Shown: positions 27,568-35,746, counted from the stretch's first letter. The stretch is 41,206 bases of DNA from Betaproteobacteria bacterium (GCA_016183615.1 JACPEG010000011.1:1-41206), one strand, 5' to 3'. Numbers and translations: made by a program. The notes: a model not told the origin generated them from the sequence alone.

Positions 27568-28548
27568 TCACTTTGCCTGCCGCCATTTTTCTATCCGGTT
27601 GTTGCCGAAATCGGCTGCAAAGACCGTCCCGTCGGCCGCCACCGCCACCGCAATGGCGTGATTGAACTGGCCCGGCCCGCTGCCCCTGGCGCCGAAACCG
27701 GAGAGAAACGTTCCATCGGCGGCGAACTTCTGGATGCGGTGGTTGTAAAAGTCGGCGGCGAATACCTGACCTTTCCTGTCGACGGTCAAGTTGGTCACCG
27801 TGGCGAACCAGCCGTTGAAGGGGCCGAAGATGTTGATCGCGAACGGGCCGCCCCATTTGCGAAGAAAAGCCCCGCCGGGGCCGAACGCCTGGATCCGGTC
27901 GTTGTAGCCGTCGGCCACGTAAAGGGTTCCGTCGGGGCCGAGCGCCACGTCCGTGGGGTAGTTGAACTCTTCCGCCCACATGCCGATGTGGCCCGTCGTC
28001 CCCCACTGGCGCACGAAGCCCCCGTCAGCCCCGAGGCGCTGAATGCGGTGATTGTAGAAATCGGCAACCAGCAAATCGCCGTTCGGCGTCACCGCCACCC
28101 CGCCCGGCGCATTGAATTCGCCGGGGCCGCTTCCCGGCTTGCCGATGATCCGTTTCGGCGTACCGTCAAGGCCGAAAACCTGGATGCGGTCGTTGAAGTA
28201 TTCGGCGACATAAAGATCGCCCTCGTGAACCGTGAGATTCATGGGACGGCCAAGCTCACCGGGGCCCCGGCCGGGTGTGCCGATCTGGCGCCTGAAGCGG
28301 CCTTCGAGGTCGAACACCTGGATGCGGCCGTTACGGGAGTCGGCGACGAATACCTCCTCTCCGGCCACCGCGATTCCGGTCGGATCGTTGAATTGTCCGG
28401 GAGCGCCCCCTTTTTCACCCCAGGTGGTCACGAACTCGTAAGGCGGCTCCTTGGCCGCGGGGATGAAGGCATGCCAACCGCCTGCGATGACAACCGCCAA
28501 TACGACGAGAATATTGCGGCCCGCCTTGAATGCAGTCTGAAGTCTCAC
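27568..28548 (-). CDS. Membrane-anchored NHL-repeat beta-propeller protein
   Basis: A 326-residue protein with a membrane anchor or uncleaved signal (about residues 13-30) and then six NHL-type repeats, each with a variant of VFVADSRNGRIQVFDLEG or LLVADFYNHRIQRLGADG, many preceded by GxGPGEFNxPxG. This predicts a six-bladed propeller in the periplasm. Function is not known; such propellers bind partners, peptides or ligands. Its position directly before the two permeases suggests an accessory binding subunit of the exporter. It starts 13 bases after the outer-membrane gene. Confidence 0.88.
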   Translation of the reverse strand: MRLQTAFKAGRNILVVLAVVIAGGWHAFIPAAKEPPYEFVTTWGEKGGAPGQFNDPTGIAVAGEEVFVADSRNGRIQVFDLEGRFRRQIGTPGRGPGELGRPMNLTVHEGDLYVAEYFNDRIQVFGLDGTPKRIIGKPGSGPGEFNAPGGVAVTPNGDLLVADFYNHRIQRLGADGGFVRQWGTTGHIGMWAEEFNYPTDVALGPDGTLYVADGYNDRIQAFGPGGAFLRKWGGPFAINIFGPFNGWFATVTNLTVDRKGQVFAADFYNHRIQKFAADGTFLSGFGARGSGPGQFNHAIAVAVAADGTVFAADFGNNRIEKWRQAK

Positions 28549-28561
28549 GTCTCATTCACCT

Positions 28562-29455
28562 TCAGAAGTTGATGCGAAAACCGGCGGTGAAGGCGTAATC
28601 GCTCTTGAGCGCAGTGCCATTGAGGTTCTGGACGACAGGGATCTGCACACCCGCCTCGACGATCCATTTTTGGGTCACGTATTGCAGTCCGGGCGTGATA
28701 AACAGCGTGGTTCCCCCCGTATTCGGATCGGCAATGCCGCCGTTGCGGTCCTTGGCTGCATGAACGAGATTGGCTTCGACAACGCCGTAGAGAAAGGCGG
28801 GAACGCCGGCGCCCAGGCTGCGCGGCCACAGCCGGTACTGGAGCGAGCCGTCGAGTTCGACAACGTTGCCGGCCTGAAAGCCGTTGGCCTCCCGGTTGGC
28901 TTTGTAGCTCACCTGGCTGTCAATTTGAAAATCCAGGGTCTGGTAGGTGAGCACCGCGCCGGCGAGCGCATCCCATGAACCGGAACCGGTCTGGACCTGA
29001 GGCGGCAGGCGACCGAAACTGTCACCGGCGTTATCCTCGCCGGTCGGCGCCTTCACGCCCAGGAACGGCGCGATGCGAAAAGTGCGACCGGGAGCGTCGT
29101 ACTGGTATGCGGTGTAGCGGCCAAGCAAGGTGAGATCCCCAAAGCCCTGCTTGCTGCGCGCAATGTCCTGCCCGCCCATTTGCATGTCGAGACGCTTGTC
29201 GAACCAGGGCAGCATGCCGAACAGCGCCAAGTCCCGGGTCACGCCATACCCCAGCACCGACACCAGGCCCGTCACTTCCATGTCGCGTCTGGCAGGCGTG
29301 GGATCGTCGGCGATCTTCATGAAGACGAACTGCTCGCGCAGCACATAGCCGCCCTGGTGCACCGGAAGCGCCGTGTTGAAGGTGATCGGCGCGCTCCAGG
29401 CGGTTCCGGCCCCTAGCCACAAGGCGGCCAACCCTGCCTTGACCACGGTCTTCAT
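28562..29455 (-). CDS. Outer-membrane beta-barrel-like protein (phenol-degradation/transporter family)
   Basis: A 297-residue protein with a signal peptide (residues 1-21, cleavage near WSA) and alternating strands typical of a barrel (DLTLLGRYTAY, TFRIAPFLGVKAPTGEDNA, LQYVTQKWIVEAGVQIPVVQ) ending in aromatic Phe (TAGFRINF), as needed for barrel assembly. It resembles the MetA-pathway/transporter family of outer-membrane proteins of unknown substrate. It starts inside the stop of the upstream HMA gene (ATGA). It could provide the outer-membrane step for the operon. Confidence 0.83.
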   Translation of the reverse strand: MKTVVKAGLAALWLGAGTAWSAPITFNTALPVHQGGYVLREQFVFMKIADDPTPARRDMEVTGLVSVLGYGVTRDLALFGMLPWFDKRLDMQMGGQDIARSKQGFGDLTLLGRYTAYQYDAPGRTFRIAPFLGVKAPTGEDNAGDSFGRLPPQVQTGSGSWDALAGAVLTYQTLDFQIDSQVSYKANREANGFQAGNVVELDGSLQYRLWPRSLGAGVPAFLYGVVEANLVHAAKDRNGGIADPNTGGTTLFITPGLQYVTQKWIVEAGVQIPVVQNLNGTALKSDYAFTAGFRINF

Positions 29456-29784
29456 TTCGCTTGTCCCCCCGGTGCGCTCGGCGGCGCGGCCTGAACCCGT
29501 TCGAAGCTGCGCAGGCTGAATCCGGCCTCCTTCACCGCCTTGCCGGCCGCGGCCTCGTCGAGGGTTGCGCCCTCGGCCATGGTCACGGTCACGGTGCCGG
29601 CGCCGATGTCGACTTCGATTCGCTCGACGCCCTTGACCGCGCCCAGCTTCTTCTCGATGCCGTAGGCGCAGAATGGGCAGGCCAGCCCGTCGACACGGAG
29701 CTTGTAGGCTTGTTGTGCCGCGAGGGCGGCCGTTGTCATTATCAGGCTCAGTATCAATGCCATTGCTTTCAGCCTGCTTTTCAT
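29452..29784 (-). CDS. Periplasmic heavy-metal-associated (HMA) protein
   Basis: A 110-residue protein with a signal peptide (residues 1-22) and an HMA fold carrying LACPFCAYGIEKKL (C36, C39). The metal loop has Pro-Phe between the cysteines, unlike MerP (MTCAAC). A Pro/Gly/Ala tail of about 15 residues follows. It should bind a soft metal ion in the periplasm and pass it on, perhaps to the exporter or the outer-membrane protein that overlaps it. AAGGAGATT gives a good ribosome binding site. Confidence 0.9.
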   Translation of the reverse strand: MKSRLKAMALILSLIMTTAALAAQQAYKLRVDGLACPFCAYGIEKKLGAVKGVERIEVDIGAGTVTVTMAEGATLDEAAAGKAVKEAGFSLRSFERVQAAPPSAPGGQAK

Positions 29785-29831
29785 CGCGGGAATCTCCTTC
29801 TTTGAAACACGGAAAATGGGCAGCGATCGCC

Positions 29832-30338
29832 TCAGCGGTGTCCGCCGGGCCAGGTGAGCATGGGCATATTGACCACCACCCCCGGTTGCTCGACGGTGAT
29901 CTCGCTCTTGGTCAGGGCAGCCGTCACCTCGGACGCGGTCTTCAGTTCGCGTGCCGCCTGCGGGTCCTTCCAGGTCACCAGGTTCAGCCGGCGCAGGGGC
30001 CGGTAACCCGCCGTGCCGGGCGGGCTGTCGAACACGTCGGACTGGAACTCCAGCGGCCCGCCGCCTTTGACGCCATTCCTGAACACGTATACGTTGGCGA
30101 GCATGTCTTGCGGCGCCTGCGCCAGAGACGGAACCACCAGCACCGGCGAGCCCTTCATTTTGGTCAGCAATTGCGCGATCTTCGGATCGGAAGCCTCCGT
30201 GTGGATGAACAGGATGCTCCGCCCTTCCATGTAGCCATCGACCGGCGGCACCACCGAGCCGGTAAGAAATCTGGCGATCAGCACGAAGCCGGCGATGATT
30301 ACCGCCACCAGGCTGGTGACGATCAAGTTACGCTTCAT
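29832..30338 (-). CDS. Membrane-anchored unknown protein, 168 aa (possibly DUF7482)
   Basis: Residues 7-25 form an anchor or signal segment. The rest is a compact periplasmic domain with VDGYMEGRSILFIHTEASDP, then GSPVLVVPSLAQAP, then ANVYVFRNGVKGGGPLEFQS, then PLRRLNLVTWKD, ending with VVVNMPMLTWPGGHR. I associate these blocks with an uncharacterised family (DUF7482), from memory and unverified. No Cys is present, but the Met/Trp-rich end and His residues could bind metal. The gene overlaps the P-type ATPase by 11 bases and AGGAAA precedes the start at 30338. Confidence 0.78.
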   Translation of the reverse strand: MKRNLIVTSLVAVIIAGFVLIARFLTGSVVPPVDGYMEGRSILFIHTEASDPKIAQLLTKMKGSPVLVVPSLAQAPQDMLANVYVFRNGVKGGGPLEFQSDVFDSPPGTAGYRPLRRLNLVTWKDPQAARELKTASEVTAALTKSEITVEQPGVVVNMPMLTWPGGHR

Positions 30339-32640
30339 GGGCGTTTCCTGTGAGATGGAATGTTTGGCGCCGGCGCAACCTGGGCAGCAAGCGCCCGGCG
30401 AAAGAGTTGGCAAGCACCGCGCTGACGCTGGCCGCCATGGCAATCATCGCCCACACCGGATGGACCAGGCCGGTAGTCGCCAGCGGGATGCCGATGCCGT
30501 TGAACGCAAAAGCGAGCGAAAGGTTTTGCACCGTCTTGCGGTAGGAGGCCTTGCCGATGTGGTAGGCGTCCCCCACCGCGCCGAGGCGCTCGCCGACCAG
30601 CACCACGTCCGCCGATTCGATGGCGATGTCGGTGCCGGCGCCGATGGCGATGCCGACATCCGCCTGCATCAGGGCCGGGGCATCATTGATCCCGTCGCCC
30701 ACCATGGCGACGCGATGCCCTTGCCGCTGCAGATCGCGCACGGCTTGCGCCTTCTCCTGCGGCAACACTTCCGCGCGGTACTCGCGGATACCCAACCGTT
30801 GCGCCACGGCCCGCGCCGTGCGGCGGTTGTCGCCGGTGAGCATCACCGGCCCCAGGCCTGCGTCGCGCAGGCGCATGATCGCCTCTCTGGCGTCGGGCTT
30901 GATCTCGTCGGCAATCGCCAGCAAACCCCGGAGTTCCCCGTCCACTGCCAGCGCGACGACCGTGTTGCCGGCCTCCTGCAGGGACTGAATCCGGCCGCTC
31001 GCCGATGCCATATCGGCACCAACGGATGCGACCAACGCCGGACTGCCGACTGCCACCCGATGTCCCTCCACGGTGGCGGTGACGCCCCGACCCGGCGCAG
31101 CCAGGAAGTCTCCGGCCTTGGGTGGCGGCAGCCCTTGCGCCTGCGCGGCGGCCACCACCGCCCGCGCCAGCGGATGTTCCGATGCGGCCTCCGCTGCGGC
31201 CGCCAGCCGCAGCGCGTCGCGCCTGTCATACCCGGACAAGGTGACGATCTCGATCACGGCGGGTTTGCCCCGGGTGAGGGTGCCGGTCTTGTCGAGCACC
31301 ACCTTTTTCACGTCCTTGAGAACCTGGAACGCTTCGGCCGAGCGCATCAGAATGCCTCGCTCGGCGGCCATGCCGCCGCCCCGGATCATCGCCAGCGGCG
31401 TCGCCATCCCGAGGGCGCAGGGATAACCCATGACGAGCACGGCGAGCGCGGCGAAGATCGCCCGCGTCCAGTCGGCGGCGCCGGCAACTAGCCAGGCGCC
31501 CAGCGTCCAGCTCAGAACCGTCGCGCCCGCAAAGAGGAGCACGGCCGGTACATAGACCTGCAAAACGCGATCGACCAGCAACAGGATGCCGGGCTTGAGC
31601 GCCCGCGCCTCCTCCACTTGCCGCGCCACCTGGCTAAGAAAGCTTTCTTCGCCGACCTTGGTCACGCTGACCAGCAGCGTGCCGTACTGGTTGATCGATC
31701 CGCCGATCACCGCGGCGCCGGGCATCTTTTCTTCGGGAATGGATTCCCCGGTCACCAGGCTCTCGTCGACGCTGGATGCGCCTTCGACGACCTCCCCGTC
31801 CACCGGGATCGATTCGCCCGGCCGCACCCGCACGAGTTCCCCCGGCCGGACGTTCTCGATCGGCACTTCCTCCTCGCGTCCGTCGCGCACCACCCGTGCG
31901 GTCGGCGGCACGAGCGCAAGCAGCTTGCGAACCGCCTGTGATGCGCGGGTGCGCACCAGGAGCGAGACGTAGCCGGAGAGAATGTGATAGGTGGTGACGA
32001 ACACCGCCACGCCCAGGAAATCCGGCAGCGGGAAGGCGGGCAGGACGTAGCCCAGGAAGCCGCCGATGAGGCCCGCGAAGGCGCCGAACTCGAGCAGCAC
32101 ATGCTGGTTCAGGATGCCGCGCCGCAGGCTCGCCCAGGCCATCGTCAGGATGTGCCAGCCCGGACCGAAAACGGTCGACAGCGCGAGAATGGGCATGAGC
32201 CAGTACAGCGCCGCCATGCCTTGCGGCGGCAACAGGTCGAGCCACATCAGGCTCATCGCCCCCAGCGAGACGGCGGTGAAGCCAGCCGCCGTCAGCAGGT
32301 TCTCCCGCTGACCTCGCAGTTCTGCTTCTTCCTCCTCGAAGCTGCGCACCTGGGCTGCATCGCGCACCGTGTAGCCCAGGTCGAGAAGCGTTTCCTTCAG
32401 CCGTGCCGGGGTGATTTTGGCCGGGTCGTATCGGATCAGCGTCTCTTCATGCGCCAGGTTCACGTTGGCGTCGAATACACCGTCCATGCGTCCCAGCGCC
32501 TTGGCGATGCTGGCGACACAGAAGGAGCAGGCCATGCCGCCGATCTTGAGTTGCAGTTTCTCGGTTCCCTGCGCGCGGGCGAAGGCATCCGGCGCATTGG
32601 TTCGCGCCTTCCAATCGCGGGGGGAATTCAGGGAGTCCAT
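30328..32640 (-). CDS. P1B-type heavy-metal-translocating ATPase with YPC motif
   Basis: A 770-residue cation ATPase: N-terminal HMA domain (GGMACSFC, C38 and C41), paired helices, actuator TGES (297-300), membrane metal motif, phosphorylation site DKTGT (450-454), nucleotide-binding HP (SEHPLA) and hinge GDGINDAPAL. The membrane motif is GYPCALG (405-411): the usual first Cys of CPC is Tyr. CPC is the copper and Zn/Cd/Pb motif and variants such as SPC and TPC mark other subgroups, so ion specificity cannot be read directly. The C-terminal membrane pair contains NGIGIPLATTGLVHPVWAMI. It presumably pumps metal out of the cytoplasm. Confidence 0.93.
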   Translation of the reverse strand: MDSLNSPRDWKARTNAPDAFARAQGTEKLQLKIGGMACSFCVASIAKALGRMDGVFDANVNLAHEETLIRYDPAKITPARLKETLLDLGYTVRDAAQVRSFEEEEAELRGQRENLLTAAGFTAVSLGAMSLMWLDLLPPQGMAALYWLMPILALSTVFGPGWHILTMAWASLRRGILNQHVLLEFGAFAGLIGGFLGYVLPAFPLPDFLGVAVFVTTYHILSGYVSLLVRTRASQAVRKLLALVPPTARVVRDGREEEVPIENVRPGELVRVRPGESIPVDGEVVEGASSVDESLVTGESIPEEKMPGAAVIGGSINQYGTLLVSVTKVGEESFLSQVARQVEEARALKPGILLLVDRVLQVYVPAVLLFAGATVLSWTLGAWLVAGAADWTRAIFAALAVLVMGYPCALGMATPLAMIRGGGMAAERGILMRSAEAFQVLKDVKKVVLDKTGTLTRGKPAVIEIVTLSGYDRRDALRLAAAAEAASEHPLARAVVAAAQAQGLPPPKAGDFLAAPGRGVTATVEGHRVAVGSPALVASVGADMASASGRIQSLQEAGNTVVALAVDGELRGLLAIADEIKPDAREAIMRLRDAGLGPVMLTGDNRRTARAVAQRLGIREYRAEVLPQEKAQAVRDLQRQGHRVAMVGDGINDAPALMQADVGIAIGAGTDIAIESADVVLVGERLGAVGDAYHIGKASYRKTVQNLSLAFAFNGIGIPLATTGLVHPVWAMIAMAASVSAVLANSFAGRLLPRLRRRQTFHLTGNAHEA

Positions 32641-32665
32641 TCAGCGCTGCTCGCGGGAATGACGA

Positions 32666-32884
32666 TCAAGCCACCTGATATCCGAGCTGCTCGATCCTCG
32701 CGCGAATCTGTTCCGCGCTGATCTGGTCGGGATCGATGGTCACCGCAATAGCCTGGGTTTCGGCGCTGGCCCGCACCTCCTGAATTCCGGGCAGGCGTCG
32801 GAGCGCATAACCGATCCGCGCCTCGCAGCCTGCGCAATGGATCTTCTCTCCGCCAATCACTCGAAGTTGAATCGTGACTGCCAT
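32666..32884 (-). CDS. Small cytoplasmic HMA metallochaperone
   Basis: A 72-residue single HMA domain without signal peptide, with the metal loop IHCAGCEA (C17, C20). It resembles CopZ/Atx-type metallochaperones, which hand metal to the HMA domain of a P-type ATPase, here encoded 25 bases downstream. It is the first gene of the operon and lies about 70 bases after the MerR-type promoter. Confidence 0.9.
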   Translation of the reverse strand: MAVTIQLRVIGGEKIHCAGCEARIGYALRRLPGIQEVRASAETQAIAVTIDPDQISAEQIRARIEQLGYQVA

Positions 32885-32951
32885 CGCCGTGCCTCCGGTT
32901 CAGTGGGACGGGCGGGTTCCCGAACCCGCCCGTCCAGTTAATCTGTCCTCA

Positions 32952-32982
32952 GGCTAAACCCTTGAGCGCAGTCCAGGGTCAA
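32952..32982 (-). promoter_or_regulatory. MerR-family promoter/operator of the metal operon
   Basis: On the minus strand TTGACC (32977-32982), a 19-base spacer and TTAGCC (32952-32957). An imperfect dyad fills the spacer: ACCCT-N-GA-NN-GC-NN-TC-N-AGGGT (32958-32979). The long spacer is typical of MerR-activated promoters, and the half sites resemble ZntR/CadR/PbrR operators more than merO (GTACC or CCGTA). The regulator at 23607-24152 is the likely ligand sensor. Confidence 0.8.
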
Positions 32983-33128
32983 GCGTTTTTTGGATGGTGC
33001 GGGGCGAAACGGCGGTGGAAGGCAACGAAGAAAAAGGTCTATCCAGGAGAGGGGGTGCAAATTTCAGGGGGTTGCGTCCGCCGCCCCAGGTCTACTTCAA
33101 CTGTGGCACAAGCCCGCTGCGACGCGCG

Positions 33129-33539
33129 CTAATTGCCGCCCTGCAGCGAGGCAATCAGCGGGCAGGAGACATTGCCCTTGCGCACGTGGCACTTCCCCAC
33201 CATTTCCGCCAACACCGCTTCCATGCGCGCAAGATCCGCAAGACGGGTGCGCACGTCGGCGAGCCGGTGAGCGGCGATCTGCGCCGCCTCGCTGCAATGG
33301 GTGCCGTCCTCCAGCCGCAGCAGCTGAGCGATCTCGTCCAGACTGAAGCCCAGGCGCTGGGCCGACTTGACGAAGCGTACCCGGGCCACGTCGGCCGCGC
33401 CATAACGTCGAATGCCGCCCAACGGCTTGTCCGGTTCGGGCAGCAGGCCCTTGCGCTGATAGAAGCGAATCGTCTCCACGTTGACCCCGGCCGCCTTGGC
33501 AAAGGCGCCGATGGTCAGATTCCCCGGCTCTTTTCCCAT
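33129..33539 (-). CDS. merR: MerR, mercury-responsive regulator (complete)
   Basis: A 136-residue MerR with the winged helix ([20 protein letters not shown]), dimerisation helix and the three mercury ligands C82, C117 and C126 at exactly the positions of Tn21/Tn501 MerR. It binds the divergent operator at 33545-33575, repressing without and activating with Hg(II). It is the only complete Hg-type MerR in the window; the copy at 5845-6034 is broken. Confidence 0.96.
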   Translation of the reverse strand: MGKEPGNLTIGAFAKAAGVNVETIRFYQRKGLLPEPDKPLGGIRRYGAADVARVRFVKSAQRLGFSLDEIAQLLRLEDGTHCSEAAQIAAHRLADVRTRLADLARMEAVLAEMVGKCHVRKGNVSCPLIASLQGGN

Positions 33540-33544
33540 ATCCG

Positions 33545-33575
33545 TTGACTCCGTACCTGACTACGGAGGTAAGGT
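33545..33575 (+). promoter_or_regulatory. Divergent mer promoter/operator for merF
   Basis: TTGACT (33545-33550), a 19-base spacer and TAAGGT (33570-33575), with the dyad CCGTA-N6-TACGG at 33551-33566. It is nearly the same as the promoter at 6040-6070. The merR start is six bases from the -35, so both promoters share the operator. Confidence 0.92.
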
Positions 33576-33671
33576 TACGCCACCGGATGGAAAATGCAAA
33601 GCGAAACCCCATGCCTGAACCCCGGAACGACCGCGGACGCGGGCTATCCGTCCGAGATAAAGAGGTAACCC

Positions 33672-33920
33672 ATGGATAACCGGAAATTGCTCAAGACCGG
33701 CATCGCCGGCTCGGTCATCGCCGCGGTGTGCTGCTTCACGCCGATCCTGGTGATTGTGCTCGGCGCCGCGGGCCTCGCCGCATGGATCGGATGGCTGGAT
33801 TACGTGCTGTGGCCCGCCCTGGCCCTGTTCCTGGGCATCACCGCGTATGCGCTGTGGCGCCGCAACGCGCAACGCGACGCCGCGTGCTGCGCCACCGACA
33901 TATCGAAGCAGAACCGTTAA
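33672..33920 (+). CDS. merF: MerF mercury transport protein
   Basis: An 82-residue protein with two membrane helices and two vicinal cysteine pairs, C20-C21 in helix 1 and C72-C73 near the C-terminus, the arrangement by which MerF passes Hg(II) inward to MerA. It follows the merR/merF promoter with AAAGAGGTAACCC as ribosome binding region. A merA pseudogene follows 11 bases later. Confidence 0.93.
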   Translation: MDNRKLLKTGIAGSVIAAVCCFTPILVIVLGAAGLAAWIGWLDYVLWPALALFLGITAYALWRRNAQRDAACCATDISKQNR

Positions 33921-33931
33921 AGGGGACCATC

Positions 33932-34911
33932 GTGGAGAAACTCGTTCTGGAAGTATCCGGAATGACCTGCAACGCCTGCGCGGCGCACGTCAAAGCCGCC
34001 CTCGAGCAGGTGCCCGGCGTCCGCGAGGCCGACGTGTCCTACCCCGCGGGATTCGCCCGGATCGCTGTGGAGCCGGGTACGAACATCGACGCCGTCACCG
34101 CCCCACCCTCGGCTACGGCGCGGCACCGGCCGAAGCCAGACCGGCGACCGGAAAGCCCGGCCGGCTGGACAAAGCGGTGCGCCGGCTGGATGGGCGCGCG
34201 CAGACCGGCAAAGGGTCGGCACCGCTGCGCATCGCCATTGTCGGAAGCGGCGGGGCCGCCTTCGCGGCGGCCCTCAAGGCCGCCGAACAGGGGGCGTCGG
34301 TCACGATGATCGAGCGCGGCACCCTGGGCGGCACCTGCGTCAACGTGGGCTGCGTGCCCTCCAAGATCATGATCCGCGCCGCCCACGTTGCCCACTTGCG
34401 GCGTCACAGCCCCTTCGACGCGGGGTTGTCGGCCGTGCCGCCCGTGGTCGATCGGAAACGACTGCTCGCCCAGCAACAGGGGCGCGTGAATGAACTTCGT
34501 CACGCGAAATACGAGGGCATTCTGGAAAGCAACCCCGCGATCACCCTGATGCGCGGCGAGGCTCGCTTCAGGAATGGGCACACCCTCGCGGTACGCCTCG
34601 CCGGGGGCGTCGAGACGGATTCGCGCACCCTGGCACTCGAAAACGTGCCGCGGGCGCTTGCCAATTTCGACACCCGGGGTTTCATCAAGCTGGTCGCCGA
34701 GGCGGGAACCGGGCGCCTGCTGGGGGCGCAGATGGTCGCGGCCCAGGCTGGCGACGCGATCCAGGCGGCGGCGCTGGCCATCCGCAGCGGCATGACCGTC
34801 GACGATCTGGCGGGACAGCTGTTCCCCTATCTCACGATGGTCGAAGGCCTGAAGCTCTGCGCCCAGACCTTCAGCAAGGACGTGAAGCAGCTTTCCTGCT
34901 GCGCCGGGTAA
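33932..34911 (+). pseudogene. merA: Mercuric reductase merA (copy 3), frameshift plus large deletion
   Basis: A GTG with AGGGGACC before it opens the HMA domain (VSGMTCNACAAHV). Near 34100-34108 the frame shifts by one base; homology then continues as GYGAAPAEARP, the FAD site IVGSGGAAFAAAL, the disulfide [11 protein letters not shown] and [20 protein letters not shown]. After RLAGGVETDSRTL it jumps from about residue 250 to about 490 of the complete MerA, so the whole NADPH-binding domain is lost in frame. The C-terminal LSCCAG remains. Either lesion alone would abolish reductase activity. The part after the frameshift is still open for about 270 codons. Confidence 0.92.
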
Positions 34912-34971
34912 GCCCGCGCGCGCCTCGCCGCCGCCGCTACCCGGATAGGATCCGACCCGCGGATCGCCCGG

Positions 34972-35289
34972 TCAATTCGCCTTGCCGGCCGCCCGCTGCC
35001 GCTGCTTCACCTGGGACGGATAACCCGCCCACTCGGTGGCTTCCATCAAAGCCTGGGGCGTTGTCTTGCTGTCGTCGTAAGTGACCACCGCCTCCTTGGG
35101 CTCATAGGTGGTCTTGACCTGGGTGACGCCCGGCACTCTTTCCAGCGCCTTTTTCACGGTGAGCGGGCAGGCGGCGCAGGTCATGCTGGGAACATCCAGG
35201 ACGATGGTGCGCTCGGCGGCCAGGGCCGGGGTCGCCGCGGTCAAACCGAAGCCGAGGGCGACTGCCAGGAGTCGGGCGCGAATTTTCAT
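34972..35289 (-). CDS. merP: MerP, periplasmic mercury-binding protein
   Basis: A 105-residue HMA protein with a signal peptide (cleavage near residue 25, PALAA) and the mercury site SMTCAAC (C38, C41). MerP takes Hg(II) in the periplasm and passes it to MerT. It starts 13 bases after merT and has GGAGCTCC as ribosome binding site. Its C-terminal half is closely similar to the truncated merP at 5599-5772. It converges with the merA pseudogene. Confidence 0.95.
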   Translation of the reverse strand: MKIRARLLAVALGFGLTAATPALAAERTIVLDVPSMTCAACPLTVKKALERVPGVTQVKTTYEPKEAVVTYDDSKTTPQALMEATEWAGYPSQVKQRQRAAGKAN

Positions 35290-35302
35290 CTGGAGCTCCT
35301 TC

Positions 35303-35746
35303 CTAATAGAACAGTTGAATGAGAGAGGTCGATGCGAACGACAGGGCGGTCAGCGCCACGACCATCCAGAACAGAATCCTGTAAGCGCGGCGGGTGCCCG
35401 GCACGGCGCAGGCCGCCCCCGCGGAGCAGGCCTGCCCTCCCGTCGCGGGGACCAGGTAGATCTTGCGGAAGGCAAGCGCCAGGAAAACGGCCGCCGCCCC
35501 GAGAAAATAGGGGCGGTACGGGGTGAGCGCCGCGAGATTGGCCAACCACGAGCCGCCGATTCCCAGCGTCACCAACACCAGCGGACCCATGCAGCAAAGG
35601 GAGGCCCCGATTGCCGCCAGGACGCCGCCGGCCAAGGAGCCGGCCGCCGCCCTTTCCTGCCCGATCGCCGCGCCGCCGGCAGTCTCGTGGCCCGCGCTTG
35701 ACGGACCTTGCATCGACTGCATGGCATCGATTCTCTGTCTTGACAT
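35303..35746 (-). CDS. merT: MerT, inner-membrane mercury transporter
   Basis: A 147-residue MerT with three membrane helices, the vicinal pair C51-C52 in helix 1 (SLCCMGPL) and the cytoplasmic-loop cysteines C107 and C113 (QACSAGAACAVPG). The N-terminus is about 30 residues longer than in Tn21 MerT and polar; internal ATGs at codons 9 and 12 may be the true start. It lies 33 bases after a mer promoter and 13 before merP. Confidence 0.94.
   Translation of the reverse strand: MSRQRIDAMQSMQGPSSAGHETAGGAAIGQERAAAGSLAGGVLAAIGASLCCMGPLVLVTLGIGGSWLANLAALTPYRPYFLGAAAVFLALAFRKIYLVPATGGQACSAGAACAVPGTRRAYRILFWMVVALTALSFASTSLIQLFY

Noticed and set aside
27563..28006. Upstream extension of the first permease gene by about 148 codons
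   Set aside because: The extension is an out-of-frame reading of the NHL gene. The ATG at 27562 gives a normal permease N-terminus.
27556..28572. Plus-strand open frame of 338 codons across the NHL gene
   Set aside because: Repetitive shadow that mirrors the NHL repeats on the other strand.
34090..34115. Programmed frameshift in merA copy 3
   Set aside because: No slippery heptamer is seen, and the same gene has lost its NADPH domain, so simple decay explains it.
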